64,000 bases of DNA, taken from NCBI GenBank assembly GCA_016124275.1, contig WGOA01000038.1:1-64000 (forward strand), in the 5' to 3' direction. The translations under genes were made by a program, and so were the position numbers. Each line of letters begins with the position of its first letter. Positions within the stretch are counted from its first letter, which is position 1. The DNA is from Bacteroidota bacterium (lineage in GTDB: Bacteria; Bacteroidota; Bacteroidia; Chitinophagales; BACL12). Below, one piece after another: positions 1 to 8,737 of the stretch. The notes below the pieces were generated by a model, which saw only the letters and a program-made list of their open reading frames with translations, was not told where the DNA came from and did not search any database.

Positions 1-44
1 ATCTTGCCATCACAATCCAACTAAGGACCTAAAACTTCGGCAAT

Positions 45-485
45 ATGGTAGGTACATTGACTTCTGACGGCAAAATGACTAAGGTGGACTTGTTTCCGAT
101 GTTCAAAAAGGGAGTTTCCCGCCAGTATCCCGAATCTGAGGGCTGGAAAGTCTATAATCGTTTCAATTGGGTGAGCTATTTGCACGATTTTGTTTTGCAA
201 AGGGAGCATCAAGGCAGCACAGAACGTGTTGTTGTTGAGATCGTTACGGATAAAAGAATTCGTGAAGAGCATGTGATTCAGCTGCGTGATATTGCAGGCC
301 GTCTTGAGCACGACGGAACAAGGGTGAGCAAGAAAATATTGGTGGTGGCCGATGGTGCGGATGTGTCAGGCATCCCTACCGACATTGATGTGTTCTTCCT
401 TGCCGATTTTTTGAAGAATGGCCTGGCTACACAAGTGGCTGCAGCCCGAAAGGATAAGCAGGGCCAAGGTAAGATGGTAGCCTAG
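45..485 (+). CDS. Small protein of unknown function, possibly nuclease-fold
   Basis: A 146-residue soluble protein with no signal peptide or membrane segment. I do not recognise the family. An in-frame stop lies just upstream, so translation starts at 45 or at the next ATG at 75. The middle holds a hydrophobic strand ending in E-x-V-x-D-K (VVVEIVTDK), then a basic helix and a second strand (KILVVADGADV). That order loosely recalls PD-(D/E)xK or Mrr-like nuclease cores, but this is inference from a few residues and no full catalytic triad is evident. It converges with ribBA across an 82-bp gap and shares no operon with other genes in view. Confidence 0.6.
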   Translation: MVGTLTSDGKMTKVDLFPMFKKGVSRQYPESEGWKVYNRFNWVSYLHDFVLQREHQGSTERVVVEIVTDKRIREEHVIQLRDIAGRLEHDGTRVSKKILVVADGADVSGIPTDIDVFFLADFLKNGLATQVAAARKDKQGQGKMVA

Positions 486-567
486 GTCAGTTAGAAGGAT
501 CCCTTAGGCTATAGTTACTCGTATAGGTTGACCAAGGCAACCACGGGTACAAAATCCCTACTCAGTT

Positions 568-1788
568 TTATTTCTCGATTTTCAGGATTTCGTGGCCCAT
601 TTTGTCTCGCTTGGTTTGGAGATAGACTTGGTTGAAAGGGTTTGGGACCACTTCAATAGGTATATTTTCAACGATCTCCAAGCCGTAGCCGATCAAGCCA
701 ATTCGCTTTTTAGGATTGTTCGTCATCAAGCGTAACTTGCTGATATTCAAGTCCCTCAATATTTGGGCACCAATTCCATAGTCGCGCTGGTCCATGGCAA
801 AACCCAGCTCCAGATTGGCTTCTACAGTGTCTTTGCCTTCTTCCTGAAGTTTGTAGGCTTGCAGTTTGCTCAAAAGCCCGATTCCCCTGCCCTCTTGTTG
901 CATATAGAGCAACACGCCCTTCCCTTCTTTTTCGATGCGCTCAAGCGCTTTTTGCAATTGATCCCCGCAGTCGCAGCGCAAGGACCCGAGGATATCACCG
1001 GTTGCACATGAAGAATGGACCCGCACTAAAACGGGCTCCCCTTCCTCCCAGGTTCCTTTTGCCAAAGCCATATGGATTTCACCCGTAGTGACTTGGGTAT
1101 AGGCGTGCAATTGAAAATCGCCAAACTTGGTTGGCATATTTAAGGAAACCTCCTTCTTTATAAGCGACTCTTTTTCAAGGCGATAAGCCACTAAATCATC
1201 GATACTGATGATTTTTAGGTCGAATCGCTCTGCGATTTTGAGCAAGTCCGGCAGGCGGGCCATGGTGCCGTCTTCGTTCATGATCTCCACAAGCACTCCG
1301 GCTGGCTCAAAGCCCGCTAACCGAGCCAGGTCTATGGTCGCTTCGGTATGGCCAGTACGGCGCAAAACACCGCCCCGGCGGGCCCGCAGCGGGAAAATAT
1401 GACCAGGGCGGCCAAAATCTTCTGCAGTCATTTCGGGGTTGATCAAGGCTTGCACCGTCAATGCGCGGTCTGTGGCAGAAATACCCGTGCTGCAACCATG
1501 ACCGATTAAATCGACGGAGACGGTGAAGGGTGTGCTGTGCAACGCCGTGTTTTCAGAGACCATCAAGGGCAAACGAAGCTCCTCTGCGCGGTCTTCAATG
1601 AGGGGGGCACAGATCAATCCCCGGCCGTGGGTAGCCATGAAATTGATGATTTCTGGCGTCACGTTTCGTGCAGCAGTGATAAAGTCTCCTTCGTTTTCCC
1701 GGTTTTCATCGTCCACCACAATGACCAATTTGCCAGCTTGTATATCGGCAATAGCCTCTTCGATGGAGTGTAGCTTAATCTCAGACAT
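568..1788 (-). CDS. ribBA: Bifunctional 3,4-dihydroxy-2-butanone-4-phosphate synthase / GTP cyclohydrolase II
   Basis: Makes both riboflavin precursors: RibB converts ribulose 5-phosphate to dihydroxybutanone phosphate, and RibA opens GTP. The 406 residues hold a RibB domain (about 1-205) with the acidic [10 protein letters not shown] motif at 27-36, [11 protein letters not shown] at 98-108 and [11 protein letters not shown] at 127-137. The RibA domain (about 215-406) has zinc cysteines C261, C272 and C274 and QQEGRGIG near 297-304. I chose the ATG at 1788 because the family starts with [12 protein letters not shown]; the longer reading frame adds 27 unlike residues. The start overlaps the end of the upstream glycosyltransferase by 8 nt, so the two are probably translationally coupled. 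Confidence 0.96.
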   Translation of the reverse strand: MSEIKLHSIEEAIADIQAGKLVIVVDDENRENEGDFITAARNVTPEIINFMATHGRGLICAPLIEDRAEELRLPLMVSENTALHSTPFTVSVDLIGHGCSTGISATDRALTVQALINPEMTAEDFGRPGHIFPLRARRGGVLRRTGHTEATIDLARLAGFEPAGVLVEIMNEDGTMARLPDLLKIAERFDLKIISIDDLVAYRLEKESLIKKEVSLNMPTKFGDFQLHAYTQVTTGEIHMALAKGTWEEGEPVLVRVHSSCATGDILGSLRCDCGDQLQKALERIEKEGKGVLLYMQQEGRGIGLLSKLQAYKLQEEGKDTVEANLELGFAMDQRDYGIGAQILRDLNISKLRLMTNNPKKRIGLIGYGLEIVENIPIEVVPNPFNQVYLQTKRDKMGHEILKIEK

Positions 1789-2953
1789 TGGAGGAATTTC
1801 TAGCGGTAGGTTGCCAAGCGGAATTTTGAACGCCCTGCAGATACTTAAAGAACCCCACAAGCAGCGCAAGGTTCATGGTGTAAAAATACCCGATTAAGCG
1901 CAAGGCTCCCACGCGAATGTGCAGCATGCTTAGGCCTTGGTCCAGCAGCGAACCAAGCATCAACAGCGATTGCAAGAAGAACAATCCAAGGTACAGTCCT
2001 CCTTGAAGCGCTAAAAGACCAGAAGCCAACCAGCACGCCAACAAAAGGAAGGGGCCCATCCACCGGATAATTTTATGCGAGAGGAACGTGAAACTGACCG
2101 CAGAAGGTGGCCACAACACGCCCTTCCACGCCACCAGGTTCTGAAAGTTGCCCGTTGAAATGCGCACCTTCCTCCGAAACTCTTGTTGCATGGATCCTGG
2201 CAAGTCTTCAAAACTGCGGGCAGATGGCTCAGAAACAGCCTGAAACCCTTTCTGGAGCACGTGCATCGTCACGTAGAAATCTTCCATCAAAAAATTGGAA
2301 GGCAGCCGGGGAAACAACTCACGGCGAATGGCATAACAAGCGCCAAAAGCACCCATCATGGCGCCCCATAGCTCCCCTTCCTGATGCTTGATGGTGTTTT
2401 CGCGGGTAATGTATTGGCTTTCTTGCACGGCAATCCCTCCGTGGTCCAACTCCAGGTGCAAAACAAAAGCGCTGACAATCCCTACGCGCTCCTGCTGCAA
2501 TCGCGGAATGAGGGCTTGCAACAGCTTCTCGTCAAACAGCACATTAGCATCCGTTAAAAGCAAGACTTCGCCTAAATCGGGAAGGTCGCGAAGGGCATTG
2601 AGCACCGATGCTTTGCCATTTCTTCCCTCTAGCCGCAAAAAACGGACAGGTAAACCCGCTGCCACGGCTTGCTCCAACAAGGCATCAGTACCATCCATGG
2701 AGCCGTCCGAACCCACCACCAATTCCAACTTTTCGCGCGGGTAGTCCATCGCAAAAATCGAATCCAGCTTTGCAGGCAAAACACGCTCCTCGTTGTAAGC
2801 AGCCATAAGAATAGACACCTTGGGCCATGTAACGGGGGAAGGGGCTGGCGCAGCAGCGCGACGAAGTTTCGTTAACCAAGCTAACATCAAGGGATAAACG
2901 ACATAGCTGTACACCAGCAACCCGGCAGCCATCCAAAAAATCCAGGCAGCCAT
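1781..2953 (-). CDS. Membrane glycosyltransferase, family 2
   Basis: A 390-residue processive-type GT2 enzyme. An N-terminal membrane helix (about 5-25) is followed by the GT-A core: ILMAAYNEE (48-56), [10 protein letters not shown] (81-90), the metal/nucleotide motif TDAN with D135, and the catalytic ED pair at 224-225 in FLMEDF. An RRKVR segment follows at 260-264 and three or four hydrophobic helices fill 280-370. The family adds sugars to lipid-linked or exported polysaccharide at the inner membrane; the sugar cannot be read from sequence. Its ATG shares a base with the stop of the upstream GT4 gene (TGATG), and its 3' end overlaps ribBA. Confidence 0.9.
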   Translation of the reverse strand: MAAWIFWMAAGLLVYSYVVYPLMLAWLTKLRRAAAPAPSPVTWPKVSILMAAYNEERVLPAKLDSIFAMDYPREKLELVVGSDGSMDGTDALLEQAVAAGLPVRFLRLEGRNGKASVLNALRDLPDLGEVLLLTDANVLFDEKLLQALIPRLQQERVGIVSAFVLHLELDHGGIAVQESQYITRENTIKHQEGELWGAMMGAFGACYAIRRELFPRLPSNFLMEDFYVTMHVLQKGFQAVSEPSARSFEDLPGSMQQEFRRKVRISTGNFQNLVAWKGVLWPPSAVSFTFLSHKIIRWMGPFLLLACWLASGLLALQGGLYLGLFFLQSLLMLGSLLDQGLSMLHIRVGALRLIGYFYTMNLALLVGFFKYLQGVQNSAWQPTARNSSNV

Positions 2954-4155
2954 CAGACAAAAAACTGCTGGTTGTAAAAGTCGAGTAACTTGTATACGAT
3001 TTTCTCCTGATCATAAACTTCCCGGACCATTCGCTGGCCCTCCCTACCCTGCCGGCGCGCCTCATCCGGTTGGCGCAAAAAGTGCAAAATGGCCTGGTTA
3101 AACAAAGCAGCACTATCGGCTAAAACCCCGTGCGTGCCGGAGACAAGATCCACGCCCTCCGCCGCTTGGCTTGTAGCCACCACAGGCTTGCCCAAGGCCA
3201 ATGCCTCGAGCAACTTTATGCGCATCCCACTTCCGCTGAGCAGCGGCAATACCACCACTTCCACCGAATTTAAGAAGGCAGCCGCGTGCTCTACTTCGCC
3301 CAAAAACTCCACGCCAGGAAAGGTTCGCCCAGGCCAGTTTAATGGCGCATTCCGGCCTGCAATCAAAAACCTTAACTCGGGACGTTCCGCTTTCAGCCCA
3401 GGCCAGCACTGGTCCAAAAACCAATCCAGCCCTTCGCGGTTTGCCGCCCAATCCAAAGCACCGAGATAGCCCAATGTATTTGGCGAAGGGGCATTCGTCG
3501 GTTCTGCGAAATCAGGTGGATGAATGCCTGCAGGGCTGGTGTGAATCGGCAAATTGGCACCCAGTTGGCGGAAGCGCTTCTCGTCTATGGGCGAAATTGG
3601 CACCAGCGCCGAGAACGCGCCCAGCGAACTGGTCTCGAATTTGCGCAACCGTCTGGCCAGTAAATTCAGGTACCAACGTCGCCAGGCGCGGCGTTCCCCT
3701 TTCGCCAGCTTCTCCCAGATTTCAAACTCCACGTTGTGGGCGCGCATGACAACCGGCGCATGGGTGGCCAGCCGGATGGTCTGGAAGTAAGGCCCCAGGT
3801 ACAAGCCTTCCAGTTGAATCAAATCAAACTTGTTGGACCGAATCAAGCCGTGCAACCCTTCTTTGAAGTCGCGCGAAAAAAAGCGCTCCAGGTTGTAGGA
3901 TTGATTCGTGAACAAGTTGAGAAGCGCCGGCAACGCCCGCACCTCCGTGTCCACGTCAATGGCGTAAAATTGCGCCACCTGCCGCACCGAATCCGGCAAA
4001 AAACCGGGATCAAAACGGTGCTTTGGCGTATTCATGGCCAGCACCGTAACCTCGTGCCCTGCCTGGGCGAATCCCCGGGTCAGGTTGTAAATGGCGATGG
4101 ATTCACCGTCCCGCGCAGGCCACGGAAACTTCTTACAAACCTGGAGGATCTTCAT
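2953..4155 (-). CDS. Glycosyltransferase, GT4 (group 1) type
   Basis: A 400-residue cytosolic GT-B glycosyltransferase. The N-terminal half opens with MKILQVCKKFPWPARDGES, typical of the acceptor-side Rossmann domain with its Gly-rich loop, and includes VMRAHNVEFEIWE. The C-terminal half carries the E-x7-E-like donor motif GSGMRIKLLEALALGKPVVAT. It probably transfers a nucleotide sugar in exopolysaccharide or lipopolysaccharide synthesis. It is the first gene of a minus-strand unit GT4-GT2-ribBA with overlapping ends. A promoter of Bacteroidota type sits directly in front (4163-4191). Confidence 0.9.
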   Translation of the reverse strand: MKILQVCKKFPWPARDGESIAIYNLTRGFAQAGHEVTVLAMNTPKHRFDPGFLPDSVRQVAQFYAIDVDTEVRALPALLNLFTNQSYNLERFFSRDFKEGLHGLIRSNKFDLIQLEGLYLGPYFQTIRLATHAPVVMRAHNVEFEIWEKLAKGERRAWRRWYLNLLARRLRKFETSSLGAFSALVPISPIDEKRFRQLGANLPIHTSPAGIHPPDFAEPTNAPSPNTLGYLGALDWAANREGLDWFLDQCWPGLKAERPELRFLIAGRNAPLNWPGRTFPGVEFLGEVEHAAAFLNSVEVVVLPLLSGSGMRIKLLEALALGKPVVATSQAAEGVDLVSGTHGVLADSAALFNQAILHFLRQPDEARRQGREGQRMVREVYDQEKIVYKLLDFYNQQFFV

Positions 4156-4162
4156 GAAGGCC

Positions 4163-4191
4163 CAAAATTAACCCGCAATGGCTATAACCAA
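4163..4191 (-). promoter_or_regulatory. Promoter with leaderless geometry for the GT4 gene
   Basis: On the minus strand a TTG (4191-4189) is followed after 18 bp by TAATTTTG (4170-4163), matching the Bacteroidota consensus TTG-N17..23-TAnnTTTG. Only 7 nt separate the -7 box from the ATG at 4155, so the transcript would begin at or next to the start codon. Confidence 0.55.
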
Positions 4192-4219
4192 CGCTTTTCA
4201 AGGCAGACGCCAGAACACT

Positions 4220-4227
4220 TAGCTTTG
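4220..4227 (+). promoter_or_regulatory. -7 promoter box of the family 2 glycosyltransferase
   Basis: TAGCTTTG matches TAnnTTTG and lies 17 nt before the ATG at 4245. A TTTT at 4195-4198 could be the -33 element with 21 bp spacing. It is back to back with the divergent GT4 promoter. Confidence 0.45.
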
Positions 4228-4244
4228 CCCCACTTTTAAGAGCG

Positions 4245-5009
4245 ATGTTTCAACACAAAAAAGTTGTCGTGGTTTTACCTGCCTATAACGCAGGCAAAAC
4301 GCTGGAGACCACCTACCGCGAAATCCCCTTCGATCTCGTTGATGAAGTCGTGCTGGTTGACGACGCCAGCCGCGACGACACCGTTGAAGTAGCCAATAGA
4401 CTCGGCATCCGCCACGTCATCCGTCACGAGCGCAACAAAGGCTATGGGGGCAACCAGAAATCCTGTTACCGCAAAGCGCTCGACCTCGGTGCCGATGTGG
4501 TCATTATGCTCCATCCTGACTACCAGTACACCCCCAAACTCATCCCGGCCATGGTCAGCCTGATTGCCGCAGACCTCTACCCCGTGGTGTTGGGCAGCCG
4601 TATTCTGGGGAAGGGCGCTCTTGCAGGGGGCATGCCTCGCTACAAGTACGTGGCCAACAGGCTTCTCACGCTCGTGCAAAACTGGCTGGTGGGCGAAAAG
4701 CTTTCGGAATACCACACGGGTTACCGCGCATTCTCGCGGCAAGTGCTGGAAGCCCTTCCCCTGGAGGGTAATTCAGACGATTTTGTCTTCGACAACCAGA
4801 TGCTCAGCCAAATCATCTATGCGGGCTACACCATCGGCGAAATCACTTGCCCTACCCGCTACTTTGAAGAAGCATCTTCCATCAATTTTCAGCGCAGCGT
4901 AACCTACGGCTTAGGGGTTTTAGGCGTTTCTGTGCGCCATTTTTTGCAGCGAAAAGGCCTGGCGCGCTTTGCTATTTACGCCGACATTAAGCCGAAGCAG
5001 GCTATTTGA
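4245..5009 (+). CDS. Glycosyltransferase family 2, dolichyl-phosphate mannose synthase-like
   Basis: A 254-residue cytosolic GT-A enzyme without membrane helices. Seen in it: [14 protein letters not shown] (7-20), LVDDAS with D39-D40, the G-rich [13 protein letters not shown] stretch (61-73) and HPDYQY (90-95) at the metal-binding position. This set is typical of the DPM1/DPG-synthase branch, which loads a sugar onto a polyprenyl phosphate. The likely role is to supply lipid-linked sugar for envelope glycans; the exact sugar is unknown. It diverges from the GT4 gene and its 3' end overlaps the convergent PAP2 gene by 8 bp. Confidence 0.9.
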   Translation: MFQHKKVVVVLPAYNAGKTLETTYREIPFDLVDEVVLVDDASRDDTVEVANRLGIRHVIRHERNKGYGGNQKSCYRKALDLGADVVIMLHPDYQYTPKLIPAMVSLIAADLYPVVLGSRILGKGALAGGMPRYKYVANRLLTLVQNWLVGEKLSEYHTGYRAFSRQVLEALPLEGNSDDFVFDNQMLSQIIYAGYTIGEITCPTRYFEEASSINFQRSVTYGLGVLGVSVRHFLQRKGLARFAIYADIKPKQAI

Positions 5010-5646
5010 CCGGCCCTTTTGATGCAAGCAGCGCGTGCTTTCCGCGCCACAACAAAAGCACCGCGCTGGCCATGCACACGCCGAGCAACGCGCCGGCATA
5101 AACATCAAGAAAGAAGTGCTGCACCAGGTAAATGCGCGAAAATCCCGCAATTGCCGCCAGGACAAAGCAGCAAAAGCCTGCCCAGGGCTTTCCTGACCAA
5201 ACAGCCAACAGAAAGAACCCGGTAAAGGCGGCCCCGGTGTGTCCACTGGGAAAACTCATAAACCCATAGACATCCACACCCTGTACAAAGGCCAGGTCGT
5301 ACTCGGCCAGCACTCGGCTGGGCCGCTCCATGCGGAAAACGTTCTTCAAACCCTGCACGAGCAAGGCGGAAAAAAAGCCTGCTGCAGCAGCCTGAAGCCC
5401 ATAGCGCCACCGCCAAAGGGTCAACAAGACAAAGGCCACAAGCCAAAACAGTCCGTCCCCCAGCCAGGTGGCGTAGCGGAAGAAAAGGTCTGCTGTGGGC
5501 TGATGCCAGCCGTTCACCAGCAGCACCACATCACCGCGCTCAATCAGGCTCAAAAGAATACCGCCAAACAGCGCAAATACAGACAGGGGCAGTAAAAAGC
5601 CCCAGCCGCGCTGCAGCAGTATGGTTAGTTTTTGCTGGAAGGTCAT
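5002..5646 (-). CDS. PAP2-family membrane phosphatase
   Basis: A 214-residue membrane protein with about five or six hydrophobic helices. The complete PAP2 signature is present: K101-x6-R108-P109, PSGH at 133-136, and S170-R171-x5-H177-x3-D181. The family dephosphorylates lipid phosphates on the outer face of the inner membrane, for example undecaprenyl pyrophosphate or phosphatidate; the substrate here is open. It overlaps the upstream LptF/LptG gene by 4 nt (ATGA) and is probably co-translated with it, which suggests a role in lipid-carrier recycling. Confidence 0.9.
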   Translation of the reverse strand: MTFQQKLTILLQRGWGFLLPLSVFALFGGILLSLIERGDVVLLVNGWHQPTADLFFRYATWLGDGLFWLVAFVLLTLWRWRYGLQAAAAGFFSALLVQGLKNVFRMERPSRVLAEYDLAFVQGVDVYGFMSFPSGHTGAAFTGFFLLAVWSGKPWAGFCCFVLAAIAGFSRIYLVQHFFLDVYAGALLGVCMASAVLLLWRGKHALLASKGPVK

Positions 5647-7070
5647 GGTGCAGGTTTCACTCGTTTACGGCGCAAACGCCCCACGACTTCGCGCCAGGCC
5701 TCTGCGTTGAGCAACGGGCTGTCGTTCATGGCTTTCCGCGTAAGCCATAAACTGAAAGGAAAAATCGTCAGATTGGAAAACCACATCCCAAAGGCCGTAC
5801 CCCAGACGCCCTGGTCGGCAAACTTTTCGCCCGTAATGTATAATACGTAGAATATTACAAATATAAGTACCGAGGTGATAACAGGCATCCCAAACCCGCC
5901 TTTTCGAATAATGGCACCTAGCGGTGCACCAACAAACAAAAACACAAAGCAGGCAGCAGACAGGCTCATTTTCCGGTGCCATTCTATGCGGTGTTGGCGA
6001 ATGCGCTCTTCGGCATAGCGCGTATTGTCTTGTATTTGCCGCAAAAAACTGTTGACGTTTCGGGCAGACACCAGGGCACGGCTCACCGCTCCAGGTTTAT
6101 GCCGCGCGGGAATAGAGTCGAGCACGCCGGCGCCTTCTACGGGTTCCAGCGAAGCAAAGCCCTTGGCGTTCCGCTCAAACCAGAAATAGCTGCCAATGAC
6201 CGGCGCCAGCGTTCCAAAACGGCGCAGTGTTTGCCGCCGAATAGAATCCGTAGCCTGCGACAATTGTTGCTGCGTCAGCATCCGGTAGTGGTTCTGGTAG
6301 GTTTCCTCATTGGAACTGCCCAACTCCAACCCGCTGAGATCCAACGCTTTTTCCCACTGGCCAAACTCCATGCGCATGTACTCCTGGCCGCTTGCGCCAG
6401 GCTCGCCCGTTGCTTTCAGGTGCTGGTATTGCTTGCCATTAAACAGCCGCATGACCAGCGCATTGTCATCCTGATCGGCGTACATCTGCGCTTTCTCCGC
6501 AATGAGCAAATTGTCTGCGCTGCCGTTGCCCGTCTTGTCGTAGATGGTCACGTCGTGCACGTAGATGTTGTCGTCGTCTTTGCGCAGCACCAGGATGGAA
6601 TACTGGTCAATGTCGTGGTAAAAGACATTGGGCTTGATGTTCAGGGCGGGCTTTTTCTGGGTAATATCAATGAGCCGGGTCCAGAATTTCAGCGAGGCCT
6701 TGGGCATTACGTAGTTCGAAAAGCCATAGGCCCCGAGCGAAATGACCGCAGAAAGCAAAATGGCACTTCGCATGAAACGGAACATCGAAATGCCCGATGA
6801 CTTAAGCGCAGCCAACTCAAAACGCTCGCCCAAATTGCCAAAAGTCATCAGCGAAGCCAACAGCACAGCGAGCGGCAAAGCCAGCGGAACCATGGTGGCC
6901 GACGCGTAAAACATCAATTCGCCCACGACATACCAATCCAGCCCTTTGCCGACCAAATCGTCGATGTACTTCCAGAGGAATTGCATCAACAGAATGAAGA
7001 GTGTTATAAAGAACGTCAGCACAAAAGGGCCGGCAAAAGAGGCCAGAATGTACCGGTCAAGTTTATTCAT
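5643..7070 (-). CDS. LptF/LptG-family permease
   Basis: A 475-residue protein of the YjgP/YjgQ family. LptF and LptG form the membrane part of the ABC transporter that extracts lipopolysaccharide from the inner membrane. Three N-terminal helices (starting MNKLDRYILASFAGPFVLTFF) are followed by a large periplasmic beta domain (about 100-370) and three C-terminal helices (about 370-455). It is longer than the roughly 360 residues of E. coli LptF, the extra length being in the periplasmic part, as is common in Bacteroidota. I chose the ATG at 7070 because a longer frame adds an unlike, Cys-rich 19 residues. Confidence 0.9.
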   Translation of the reverse strand: MNKLDRYILASFAGPFVLTFFITLFILLMQFLWKYIDDLVGKGLDWYVVGELMFYASATMVPLALPLAVLLASLMTFGNLGERFELAALKSSGISMFRFMRSAILLSAVISLGAYGFSNYVMPKASLKFWTRLIDITQKKPALNIKPNVFYHDIDQYSILVLRKDDDNIYVHDVTIYDKTGNGSADNLLIAEKAQMYADQDDNALVMRLFNGKQYQHLKATGEPGASGQEYMRMEFGQWEKALDLSGLELGSSNEETYQNHYRMLTQQQLSQATDSIRRQTLRRFGTLAPVIGSYFWFERNAKGFASLEPVEGAGVLDSIPARHKPGAVSRALVSARNVNSFLRQIQDNTRYAEERIRQHRIEWHRKMSLSAACFVFLFVGAPLGAIIRKGGFGMPVITSVLIFVIFYVLYITGEKFADQGVWGTAFGMWFSNLTIFPFSLWLTRKAMNDSPLLNAEAWREVVGRLRRKRVKPAP

Positions 7071-7094
7071 CGGGCAAGCAGAGGCTGCAAAAGC

Positions 7095-7102
7095 CAAAAA
7101 TA
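7095..7102 (-). promoter_or_regulatory. Possible -7 box of the LptF/LptG-PAP2 unit
   Basis: TATTTTTG on the minus strand fits TAnnTTTG and ends 24 nt before the ATG at 7070. No convincing -33 element is present at the usual spacing, so this is tentative. Confidence 0.35.
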
Positions 7103-7145
7103 CGTCTGGGCAGCGGCGGTAGGGCATTATCGGCCCGGATCAATC

Positions 7146-7529
7146 TTAAGCGCCCCCGAGCCGCTTTTTCAGGTTGGCAATCTGGCTGTCCCAGAGAATC
7201 TCCTGATCCCGGCGGTCAGATTCTTCTGCAAAATCCGTGATGTACAGGATGGTGTCTCCTGTAACCTCCGAAAGCTCAATGCTGAATTCGAAATACTCGT
7301 GTTCATCGGCGTATTCCCAGCGGAAACGCACCAATTCATTTTCAATGTCCTCAAGCAATTCAGCCTCTTCAGAAACCCCATTCCAGACGAAGGTGTAAAT
7401 ATCGCCGTTGATGTCAACCGAATCGGCGAACCATTGACTGAGTCCGGCCGGGGTGGTGAGGAAGCTGTAAAGGATCGTAGGGGAACTCTTGATAATATAT
7501 TCCAGCTTGAAGGGCTTGGAATTCGACAT
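7146..7529 (-). CDS. START-like / SRPBCC domain protein
   Basis: A 127-residue protein consistent with the AHSA1/START-like helix-grip fold: FKLEYIIKSSPTILYSFLTTPAGLSQWFAD at the N-terminus, then alternating strands (YTFVWNG, VRFRWEY, YFEFSIEL) and a C-terminal helix with the tryptophan of ILWDSQI. Such domains bind a hydrophobic ligand or a partner protein; the function is unknown. The ATG at 7529 gives the family's usual start, while a longer frame adds 43 unlike residues. It lies 75 bp upstream of the LptF/LptG gene on the same strand. Confidence 0.85.
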   Translation of the reverse strand: MSNSKPFKLEYIIKSSPTILYSFLTTPAGLSQWFADSVDINGDIYTFVWNGVSEEAELLEDIENELVRFRWEYADEHEYFEFSIELSEVTGDTILYITDFAEESDRRDQEILWDSQIANLKKRLGGA

Positions 7530-7691
7530 GGGATAGGGATTAAAGAGGGCTATTTGCTGTTCGCCTGCAAGTATAGTATAATTCTTGAGGAAACAAAACA
7601 CGTAATGCCCGTTCTGTGTTAAGGTTATGTATCCTTTGCATAAACCATTTGTAACCAAGGGTTAAGGATAGGTTACTTCGTGAAAAAAACG

Positions 7692-7722
7692 TTGAAAATG
7701 CGTTCAGCAGGGTTTACTTTTA
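7692..7722 (+). promoter_or_regulatory. Possible promoter of the first sigma factor gene
   Basis: TTG at 7692-7694 and TACTTTTA at 7715-7722 are 20 bp apart, close to TTG-N19-TAnnTTTG but with A for the last G. The leader to the ATG at 7781 would be about 55 nt. Confidence 0.35.
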
Positions 7723-7780
7723 CTTAGATCGGCCAGCGGTATGCGGCCAAACTTCACGAATCAGGCAAAGAACCAACAAC

Positions 7781-8647
7781 ATGCGGCAACTAAAAATTAC
7801 AAAGTCCATTACCAACCGGGAAAGCCAATCGCTGGAAAAGTACCTCCAGGAGATTGGCAAAGTGGAGCTCCTCTCAGCAGATGATGAGGTGCAACTGGCC
7901 CGGCGCATTAAAGAAGGCGACCAGGCAGCCCTGGAAAGACTCACCAAAGCCAACTTGCGCTTTGTGGTGTCGGTAGCCAAACAATACCAGAATCAAGGTC
8001 TTTCGCTGAGCGATCTAATCAACGAAGGCAACCTGGGCCTGATCAAAGCCGCACAGCGCTTCGACGAAACCCGGGGCTTTAAATTCATCTCCTACGCGGT
8101 ATGGTGGATCCGCCAAAGCATCCTCCAGAGCTTGGCCGAGCAGAGTCGAATTGTGCGCCTGCCCCTGAACAAGGTAGGGTCGCTCAACAAGATCAACCGC
8201 GCCTTTTCCGAACTGGAACAGAAGTTTGAGCGAGAGCCCAGCGCGGATGAACTCGCCGATGCCCTGGACCTGGGCCAGGAAGAGGTGCGCACGACTATGG
8301 GCGTGGCCGCCCGCCACATCTCCGTTGATGCCCCGTTTGAAGACGGAGAAGACAACTCGCTGCTGGACGTGCTGACCAACGACGACAACCGCACGGACAA
8401 CAACCTGGCTTACAGTGCCAGCTTGTCCAAAGAGGTGGAGCGCTCCTTAGGCACCCTCACCGAGCGCCAGCGCGACGTCATCGTGCTCTACTTCGGCATC
8501 GGCATCGACCAGTGCATGTCGCTTGAAGACATCGGCGATCGCTTTCACCTGACCCGCGAACGCGTCCGCCAGATCAAGGACAAGGCCATCAACAAGCTCA
8601 GGGCCAACAGCCGCAGCAAGTTGCTGAAGTCGTACCTGGGCAATTAA
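7781..8647 (+). CDS. rpoD: RNA polymerase sigma factor, RpoD/SigA family (housekeeping type)
   Basis: A 288-residue group 1/2 sigma-70 factor lacking region 1.1, the form found in Bacteroidota. Region 1.2 ([27 protein letters not shown]), region 2 with [10 protein letters not shown], region 3 and region 4.2 with the helix-turn-helix ([27 protein letters not shown]) are all intact. It directs the polymerase to promoters. A paralogue of 287 residues lies at 21410-22273. This copy, with [17 protein letters not shown] and the shorter spacer, looks like the usual housekeeping form. The ATG is set by the conserved MRQLKIT start. Confidence 0.95.
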   Translation: MRQLKITKSITNRESQSLEKYLQEIGKVELLSADDEVQLARRIKEGDQAALERLTKANLRFVVSVAKQYQNQGLSLSDLINEGNLGLIKAAQRFDETRGFKFISYAVWWIRQSILQSLAEQSRIVRLPLNKVGSLNKINRAFSELEQKFEREPSADELADALDLGQEEVRTTMGVAARHISVDAPFEDGEDNSLLDVLTNDDNRTDNNLAYSASLSKEVERSLGTLTERQRDVIVLYFGIGIDQCMSLEDIGDRFHLTRERVRQIKDKAINKLRANSRSKLLKSYLGN

Positions 8648-8725
8648 GCCCTTCGCCCTAAAATTCATGCAGAAAATTCGGCAGAATAGGCGGCATTCAG
8701 GCTCCAGGCCTTGGCCGGTATAGCC

Positions 8726-8733
8726 TATTTTTG
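8726..8733 (+). promoter_or_regulatory. -7 box directly before ffh
   Basis: TATTTTTG fits TAnnTTTG and is only 4 nt (CCCC) from the ATG at 8738. That start is fixed by the conserved Ffh N-terminus, so a message made from this box would be leaderless. No clear -33 element is seen at normal spacing. Confidence 0.45.
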
Positions 8734-8737
8734 CCCC

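Noticed and set aside
5976-6800. A 274-residue open frame on the plus strand
   Set aside because: It is antisense to the well-supported LptF/LptG gene and has His/Arg-rich composition typical of a reverse-frame artefact.
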